A DNA stretch of 64,000 nucleotides from Akebia trifoliata (lineage: Eukaryota; Streptophyta; Magnoliopsida; Ranunculales; Lardizabalaceae): NCBI GenBank assembly GCA_017979445.1, contig JADQWC010000133.1, positions 1 through 64,000 of the forward strand, given 5' to 3'. Position numbers and translations under genes: made by a program. Under the pieces are notes generated by a model that was not told where the DNA came from, did not search any database, and saw nothing but the letters and a program-made list of their open reading frames with translations. Below are positions 56,790 to 64,000 of the stretch, one piece after another. How positions within the stretch are numbered: position 1 is the stretch's first letter; each line of letters starts with the position of its first letter.

Positions 56790-59702
56790 TAATCGATCCC
56801 CCTCTTACAGTAGGGTACAACAGGGCAGGATCTCGCTTAGGCATTGGTTTTGACCTGAAAGTGTAATTGATGTACTTGGATTATCTTTTATATATCTATG
56901 GGTACGGGTCAAAAGTTGTAGCTTTCTTAAATGGTTTGGCATCCAACGAGGGGACCTACCACGTACTAGTACTACGTTGGCAATCTGGACATGTGACTGT
57001 GTGGCTCACAATAGGTCAAAGGCTCAGGTTGCTCCAGCCTGGGTGCATCGATATACCTTTAAAAATCACCTGATCAGACAGTACTGTTGCCCCAGTTTTA
57101 TATACCTTAAGGTACGTGACTGGAGTTGTGGTTTTCATAAATGACGTCGCGTCTCCGAAAAGACCGGGCCACGCACTAGTGCCACGTTGGCTATATGAGA
57201 CGTGCAAGTGTGCAAAACAATAAACGTGCATTTGGTGTGTGCAAAATAGGGTGGGGTGTGCCCGGGGCCTTTTCCCAACAAATGGGCCCATGGGCTTGAA
57301 TATCATACATTGATACCACATGAAATTTAATCGGATCATTTAAAATTCATAATATAGATCAAAGTAAGTACATCAGAAATATATATCATCTATGATTATG
57401 GCAAACCAATAAATGAATATGGCATGGAATAATTAATCAAATCCAATCCAATATTGAAACAAGCATATAAAGTTTCCTTTTTTATTATTTTTTTTATTTT
57501 TATCCAAATCAAATGGATTTCTTTTTTTATGGTCTAATCAAAGGGTTACTTTGGGTAACCTCAAAATAATTTGAGCCTTCAACGACATTGAATTAAGGAT
57601 TGAATGTTAATTATGGAGTGATGATCTATTTTTTTTTTTTTTTTAATTTTATCTAGAAAAACAAAATAATTTTTATTTTGCCAAGCAATGAAAAAGAAAA
57701 AAAAACTCTCTTTTATTTAAAGAAATTGATTTTAAAGCAAAAGAAATTTTTTATCTAAAAAAAACTATTAAAAGGGAAAAATTAAAATTTTAGGGAAAAA
57801 AAAAAAAAAAAACGAGAAACTTATTTATTGTCACACTAATCGGTTTGCAATTGAATAGAGAAAACTTTAATCGACAACATGATGTAATGTGCTCTATGTA
57901 GAAAGATTGGTGTGATAATAGATTAATAAAATAACCCAAAATCAAACTTAACCCAAAACAACACATAAATCATAGGCTTTAGAAATACTCGATAAAGTCA
58001 AAAAATTCAGCACCCTTTTTGCACAATAAATGTTTTAAAATTAGAATGATCTACGTCTGATGCGAAATTAGATCCCATCCTTAATCGTTACACAAAGGGG
58101 CTGTTAGTCCTACCTCTAGATGGCTGTAAAAAAAGCTACTTAGTCGATAAACTCTTCTAACAAAACCTCAAAACAGCAAAAAAGAATCAAGCCTATCTAC
58201 CTATGTAGTTTTTTTTTTTTTAATAGAATGATTGGGGATAGGTTTCAATATAAGTTCAGCAGAAACATACAATTAATCAAACCGGATCTGATACTAAGAT
58301 GAGTCGAGCAATCGGTTGAAAAATTCAGCAGTTCTATTTGAATCCAAAACATTTGATGTTCCTTTGAAATTCCCAAATCACCCGACCGATAGAATCTGAT
58401 TCTTAAGAAACCATGCACCAAAAATCATTCTAATACATATAAAAAAAAATCCAGCACATTAAGATCAGGAAAAAAAATTCGCAGGACTCTCAAATTGAAA
58501 CGTCCATCACCAATTTTGGATCAACTAATTCTATGGTTCGATTAAACAAAGCAGCAAAAACTAAAACTCCTCTAAGTTATGAGCAAAAATCGATTAGGAA
58601 TATTTTTATGCTTTATCTTTTGTTCGAATCTTAGAGATTTTTTAACAATCCGAACCGGCGAACCTCGAGTTCTTCTTCTTTTTTTTTGGTAAAAACGTTT
58701 AAGTCAGAATCAATTTCAAGATGAAAGGATGGTTCTTAACTTTAAATTATGAGAAAACGATGATTTATGTGGAGTTTCATATTGATCTGGCGTGACTTCC
58801 ACCGATCGAACTGAGAGACTGAATCGATCTCTATCGAAGTCGATGTCTAACTCAAGAAGATGAAGTTATGTGAGAGAGAGAGAGAGAGAAGAAAAAGAAG
58901 AAGAAGAGAGAGACGTCTCTCTGCTGCTGGTTTTTTTTTCTATTTTTTCCATGGGAGAAGAAGATAGGAAGAAGAATTTCTTCTTCTCACTAACGGCACA
59001 CCGCCCCTATCCTTAAACACAATAAGGTTTTAACAATTAAAATCTTACTTTTACTAAGGGCACACTATCCCTTAAAACCATCAACATACTGGTGTTTGCT
59101 AACAGAACCTAAAAAAAAAAAAAAAAATTTTTTTTTTTACTAATTTTGCTGCTTTCCTTCTTATTGTCAATGGGTAGCACGACTAACATAGAAAATAATT
59201 TTTTTTTTATTTTTTTGAAAATTAACCAACCAATTTAATACAAAAATTTAAAAGACTAAAAAAAAATTGCTTGCATGTACCTAAGAAAAATCCTCTTTTT
59301 TTTTAAATAAAAAAAATAAAAAAACACTACCAAAGAATGGATCCATACATGTTAAAAAAAAAAAAAACAAATGATGATAGTCTTAGAAAGAAATTTTTTT
59401 TTAACAATCTCCATGACTTATTAATCATTATCCTTAATAAAAATGTCCCTTTGAAATTTCGCATTATTTAGGGCCATTCCGAATGACCCTTTATTGAACC
59501 AAAAAAGGTGTGGTAAACACAATATTCAACATAATGATCACTAGCAGAGCCAAGAGAAGGATAAACCATAAACATAGACAGATAAAAAAAAGAATAATAA
59601 AAAAAAAACCAAAACATAAATAAAAAAAAATAAAAAAAATAACAAAGGTCTCTACTAGCGATACTTCCTGTGCTTGGGGCTTTTCAAGTCTGATCCTCAA
59701 GG

Positions 59703-59720
59703 TCCCCAGCAGAGTCGCCA
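59703..59720 (-). other. Tat primer binding site, tRNA-Arg type, copy 2
   Basis: The minus strand reads TGGCGACTCTGCTGGGGA, one transition from the expected complement. Confidence 0.88.
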
Positions 59721-59721
59721 T

Positions 59722-61401
59722 TGAAAGCGTCCTCAATTTGCGGGGTGCGTGGATCCGCTTTTGACTTTTGAGATTTGGGAGTCGCCACCAAGTTATTACG
59801 GTTTAGGAATCGAACTTTGACTCTAAAAGGCAAATAAACTAATCTACGAAAAAAATACGAGTCCGGGGATCACGTTACGGGGTTGGAAGGTGTTAGGCAC
59901 CAACCCCGTCCGACAAACGCCGGTCTCTACTAATTCCCAAATAAACTGCATCGCTAAAAGATCTAAGTAATAATAAATAATAAAAAATTAAGAAATTTAT
60001 TCCTTTTCGGAGACAACGTTCTCGTTCCCTCAGATCTGACAAAGTCACTCCTTGTACAGTATTCCTCGCTTCGTTCTGTCACCGAATCTAATTTTTGATC
60101 TCCGGGGCGAGGTATTTCTTCCTTAGATCTGGATTCTTCAAATTTTTTTATGGATTTTGGGGTGCTTTTGAAGGGCTTCTACTTCAAGCTAAAATCGAAG
60201 TATAGGTGTTAAGTAAGGAGTTGGGACTTCAAAATTAGGATTTATGGGAGGCTAGGGAAGCTTTTTGACCTACTTCTCCTAGGGTTTATTTTTTTATACG
60301 AAAATAGGGTGTGGAGACCCTTATTTATAGATTTTTTTAAGTGTTTGTTTAGATAAAATTAATGTTTAATTATAATTCTTTTAGTTAGAGTTATATTTTA
60401 ATTAGAATTATTTTAGGTAGAGTTATATTTTAATTAGAATTGTTTTAGGTAGTGTTATAGAGTTATTATTTAATTAGGGTTGTTAAATAGAATTATTATT
60501 TAATTAGAACTCTATTAGGGTTTTGACTTTTGGTCTTATTTGATTGACTTTAAGATTTTGACTTTAGTCATACTTGATTGACTTTAATATCTTGACTTTA
60601 GTCTTACTTGATTGACTTTAATTTTTTAGATAACCCCCTCTATTATATCTTTAATTCTTTAGACTCCCAAATTGAGGGGTCATTGAATAAATATCTTGGC
60701 ATCCATCAACAATTTTGCCTGAGAGCCTAATTGATCGATTTTTTTGCTTCAAAATTTTAAATTAGTTTTATTAATATTTCAATTTAATTATTTAATGTTT
60801 TATTTATTAATTTTGAAATTTTTAATTATAAAATTATAAAATTACCATTTTACCCTCAGAGAGGACTTTTTGTCTTTCAAGTCGATTTTTGATGTTCTAG
60901 GATGTTTTAGAATCGATTTTTCATAAGAAATTCAATGAAAATATTGATTTGTGTCATTTATAAAATTTTTGGTGTGGAATGATCGTGAACTTTATGAGGG
61001 GCATTTTCGTAATTTTGTCAAATTCTATGAAAATTGGTGAAATGATTTATTTGGTTTCGATTTGTTGTTTTATGTGTTTGAATGGGATTTTCAAAACGTA
61101 ATATGGGCTCTAGGGATGTTTCAAGGTTAGGGGTATTTTGGTAATTTGATCATTTTTTTAGTAATTTTTATCGTGAAGCTTCTTTTTATTTGAAAAATGA
61201 TGATTTCTAAGCTTTTGGGGTTATATTTTCCTAGCGTAGCGTGATTTCTACAGTTTTGTCAGTTCGAAATACCTCATCTAGATTTCTGAAACATATCTGG
61301 TAACAAAATAAAGCATTAGAATAAACATCCATCATTGGGAACCGTTGCAATCGGGTTGACGAGTTGATTAATCATGTAAGTGCAAAAATGGGGTGTCTAC
61401 A
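59722..61401 (-). mobile_element. Tat LTR, right copy of the array
   Basis: 1680 bases, TGAAAGCGTC to GTGTCTACA. It is the 5' LTR of copy 2 and forms the right outer boundary of the composite, followed by CCACT. Confidence 0.95.
60320..60330 (-). promoter_or_regulatory. TATA box of the right Tat LTR
   Basis: Minus strand CTATAAATAAG. It would drive leftward transcription of copy 2. Confidence 0.55.
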
Positions 61402-61406
61402 CCACT

Positions 61407-63485
61407 AGACCCAATTAAAAAATCAATCATCTCGACATCAGATCTGCCTTGATTTTTATGTCGATCACCTCGATTTCCGCACTTGTACTTTCATTCTATG
61501 ACATAGAGATTGGTAAGGGACTCTAAATTTCTATTGGTAAGTGTAGATTTTGGAATTTGAATTTAGGATTTTTAACAAAAAATTGTAATGTGCTTAAAAG
61601 TTATAGAATTATATTCGTTATTTCAAATTCATGTCAAGATCTTCATATTTCATGGGTTTAATTGTATTTTATAACACATTATATGTAGGTAAGATATTTC
61701 ACCGGCTTATTTCTGCCAATTGAGTCCTATGTACTACTTAGACCCCGTTTTGATTCAAATTTTATAAAATTTTAATTTAATTTATAAAAATAAATTTTAA
61801 AGTTTGAAAAATATTTTAATATTCAATGAACTCATATTGAGTTGATGAATATCATAAAATGAATATTGTGTTTGAAAGATTGAAAATTGTAAAAATAAAA
61901 AAAAGGGAAAAAGGCTATGAAATGGTAAAATGTCAGAATCACATCCGAGGGTGATGTCTACATTTTACATTGTCATGTTATGTTATGTGTGAGTTGATGA
62001 ACGAATATTTAGGATTAATTTAAGTTTTGTCGTCAGGAGGTGACTTGCATGTTTATTTACAATTATAAACTGTGTATTGTTATTTATTTTAGGTTGGTGG
62101 GCCACTATTGCATGGTAGGAAACTAGATATCCATTCTCAACTCTGTAATGTTAATTTTTATTTGTTTTCAAAAAAAAAATAATATGTATATGTAGCTATT
62201 TTGTGAATTATTAAAGAGCTTATGAATACCTAAATTGATAGTCTATCATATCATCTGTAGTAATATATTATCTTGTGATGTACGGTAGGGATAGCCAAAC
62301 TTATACGTGGTATGGGATGCGTATAAGAGTAGAGTCACAACTGAAATCCGAGTTCATTCCTATATATCTTTACCAATGAACTTTTAATGTAAAGGTGATT
62401 GTATACGAATGGGGTTGTATATTTGAGAATCACATGAACACTTGATAGGCATAAACAAAGATGATTGGTCAGTGATTACTAACAATATATAGTAGTCGAA
62501 TGTTCTAACAAATCGAAAATAGACTCATTGCTTACGATCATGTCAAACGATCAACCTGAGCCGTATAAATGGTCAATCAAACGTGGTACATTGCATCGAC
62601 CCAACACAAAATCAAAAACTAAAAGTCAATGAAGTGTTGTAACATTATGTCCCAACTATGAGCAATTTAGTCATGAATCTTATTTCTCTAATTCCACTAC
62701 TCCACCATTTTGTATTATGTATTTGTTGTCTTATTTTGATATATAAAATGAAATACATGTTTAATATTTTTATTTGATCGATTAAATTTGTATAAAAAGA
62801 AAATAATATAGTGAGTACTACTGATTGATGTAACGTGAGTTTTAAAATGTTCAGTTGCTCATATTTGGATATATATACTAGTTAATCGTAGTTTATTCTG
62901 TCAAACTTTGCATATGTTAAAATGATTCAGTATGTTTATTCCTTCATGTTAGGAGAGGTTATTGGCAAGAATTGTTTGCTTCCTTACTAGGTAACCATTG
63001 TAACTCGTCTTTTCCTTTTTACGTTTTAGCTCTATAGCTTGCAGTTGGTAAGACGAGCGTCGAATTTGCTAATGATGATCATCTGGTGGGTCAGATAGAC
63101 TACCAGAGTCTGTTACCTGGTGAGTACTAGGACTATACCCCCTAGCGATGTCAGTTAGTCCTGGTTATATTATAGATTTTGGTGGAGTGTCAGGACTTTT
63201 ATTAAAGTGAGAAATTTTTGTATAATCCTATATATTAATTCCTTCTTCCGCACTCTGATCTAGCGTACGTTATTTGATGTATATAGGCTTCTACTATTAT
63301 TTTATTTTGTACATATATATAGATATATAAATATGATGTTATATGTATTGTTTATCAGGTGAAGTAGGTGTTTGAGTGCCTTAGAATGCTAACATAAATA
63401 AAGGAAATCATGCCGAAATTTTGAGGCACCACCTAATACCTCAAGATTTGTCATGGACTTTGTGTTAGTGTTTCGGAGGGTAACA
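61407..63485 (+). mobile_element. 5' LTR of the plus-strand gypsy element, second part
   Basis: It continues the LTR interrupted at 38459, collinear with 2510-4550, and ends TTTCGGAGGGTAACA. It is followed by a primer binding site, so unlike its four relatives it belongs to an element with at least the start of an internal region. Confidence 0.9.
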
Positions 63486-63489
63486 CGGA

Positions 63490-63501
63490 TCGTATCAAAA
63501 C
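63490..63501 (+). other. Primer binding site, tRNA-Met type, degraded
   Basis: TCGTATCAAAAC matches TGGTATCAGAGC at 9 of 12 positions, four bases after the LTR end. It identifies the plus-strand orientation and the 5' end of the internal region. Confidence 0.65.
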
Positions 63502-63808
63502 ATATCATTAGATTCGTATGGGATATAGATCTGCTATGTTTTGAAATATTGGTTGATGTCATAGATATTAGAATGATATTAAGAATCTAATATCCAAATT
63601 CACTAGTAGTTCTATATTGGGATTATGATCTCTTCTGTGTCTAGAAGTCCATAGAGCCTAGTAAGCTTAGGATAAGATTCTAGGTTCATTCTTTAGTAAT
63701 GGAAATGGTGTCAATTACTACGTTCCTAGTTACGGTAGTAATTCATAGTTAAGTAAGAGCGATTTTGGCCTTATTCTGATAAGTGCTTTGTTGTAGATAA
63801 ACACAAGC
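63502..63808 (+). other. Leader of the plus-strand gypsy element
   Basis: 307 bases without a coding signal, between the primer binding site and the first gag-like frame. Confidence 0.5.
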
Positions 63809-64000
63809 ATGATAAGTGGAAGAGGTAGAGGCTGAGAGAGAAGTCAAACCACAATAAAAGTGAAATAGATTTCATATTAGACCACTGACCCGATAACACA
63901 TCTAATGTTATTCATGAGACAGATGGCTGAGTCTCAGGCCAAGTTTAGAGAGGAGATAATTGCGTCACAGGCCAGGATAGCTGAAGAGGTGGCTTAGTTG
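63809..64000 (+). pseudogene. Gag start of the plus-strand gypsy element, running off the window
   Basis: From 63809 it reads MISGRGRG, a stop, ERSQTTIKVK. A second frame from 63914 reads MRQMAESQAKFREEIIASQA and RIAEEVA, then a stop at 63995. A basic Gly/Arg start followed by a helical, Glu/Gln-rich segment is usual for gag of gypsy elements with tRNA-Met primers and long LTRs (Del/Tekay chromoviruses). The lineage is a guess, and most of the gene lies outside. Confidence 0.45.

Larger units (their letters stand above)
55391..59702 (-). other. Long leader of Tat copy 2, no gag found
   Basis: Counterpart of 45701-50094. It holds the short CATTCACAT repeat (56385-56470), the stem-loop (56729-56789), and a GA-rich microsatellite near 58873-58917. 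No domain was recognised. The minus-strand frame 59736-59491 is hydrophobic only because of TTT/ATT-rich sequence and crosses the LTR edge. Confidence 0.6.
51748..59721 (-). mobile_element. Internal region of Tat copy 2
   Basis: 7974 bases, collinear with 41871-50113 and very similar throughout. It carries the same pol deletion and the same Glu-to-Lys change in integrase. Differences are fewer tandem repeat units, small indels and transitions. Confidence 0.88.
38460..61401. mobile_element. Composite Tat insertion: LTR(+) then tandem LTR(-)-internal array
   Basis: The order is LTR(+) 38460-40145, 13 bases, LTR(-) 40159-41870, internal 41871-50113, LTR(-) 50114-51747, internal 51748-59721, LTR(-) 59722-61401. 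The block is flanked by CCACC (38455-38459) and CCACT (61402-61406). Aligning the interrupted host LTR with 1595-4550 shows that exactly these five bases are duplicated, so the block as a whole behaves as one insertion. Both outer termini are U3 ends (TGTAGACACC outward), whereas a normal insertion has one U3 and one U5 end. No copy encodes a complete polyprotein. Confidence 0.9.

Noticed and set aside
59491..59736. A hydrophobic minus-strand frame resembling a membrane protein
   Set aside because: Its Phe/Leu/Ile content comes from A/T-rich homopolymer runs, it crosses the Tat primer binding site into the LTR, and the sister copy differs.

Overview
The window is nuclear DNA of a flowering plant, most likely a eudicot, and it looks like repeat-dense heterochromatin. 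It is AT-rich. I found no intact host protein-coding gene, no complete tRNA or rRNA gene and no organelle insertion. Nearly everything I could assign is retrotransposon sequence at different stages of decay: Ty3/gypsy (Tat/Ogre-like, Athila-like, and a family with 3 kb LTRs that is probably chromoviral), Ty1/copia, one LINE and one SINE-like fragment. The species cannot be named from this sequence. Homology calls were made by reading translations against remembered family consensus patterns. Similarity statements are by eye, not computed.

Left part, 1-34.5 kb. Two same-strand 3 kb-type LTRs lie side by side at 1-1557 and 1595-4550. Next comes a minus-strand Tat-like element whose 3' LTR is 5067-5862 and whose gag is at about 23.2-24.3 kb; a fragment of its 5' LTR may lie at 34.28-34.46 kb. 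It is broken up by later insertions. These are a minus-strand copia element (7002-19420) that itself carries two solo LTRs (7745-9416, TSD AATAT; 11290-14469, TSD CACAA), another solo LTR (24265-27416, TSD GAATG), and an Athila-like element (27522-34115, TSD CGCGA). The Tat-like element has lost pol and carries two tandem-repeat blocks (21.8-23.05 kb). A stretch that may be a ribosomal P0 pseudogene lies near 19.8 kb.

Middle, 34.5-37.5 kb. A SINE-like tRNA-related piece is followed by a plus-strand LINE with endonuclease, reverse transcriptase and a terminal domain, all degenerate. The LINE is cut by the 5' LTR of a plus-strand gypsy element. That LTR resumes at 61.4 kb and leads into a tRNA-Met type primer binding site and a gag start, which runs off the right edge.

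Right part, 38.46-61.40 kb. A composite Tat insertion splits that LTR. Its order is LTR(+), 13 bases of primer binding site, LTR(-), internal, LTR(-), internal, LTR(-). Near-identical 5-base duplications (CCACC/CCACT) flank the whole block, yet both outer ends are U3 ends. That should not arise from a normal integration. The first two LTRs form a 3.4 kb palindrome with a TATA box in each arm, so a transcript from either side would fold into a long hairpin. This is the most interesting structure in the window. Both internal copies share the same pol deletion and the same loss of the integrase catalytic glutamate.

Cross-element signals include a stem-loop in the leaders of both the Athila-like and Tat elements, a conserved motif after pol in all Tat copies, and 33/34 bp 3'-end tandem repeats. 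Most diagnostic damage is C:G to T:A transitions, as expected for methylated, silenced DNA.
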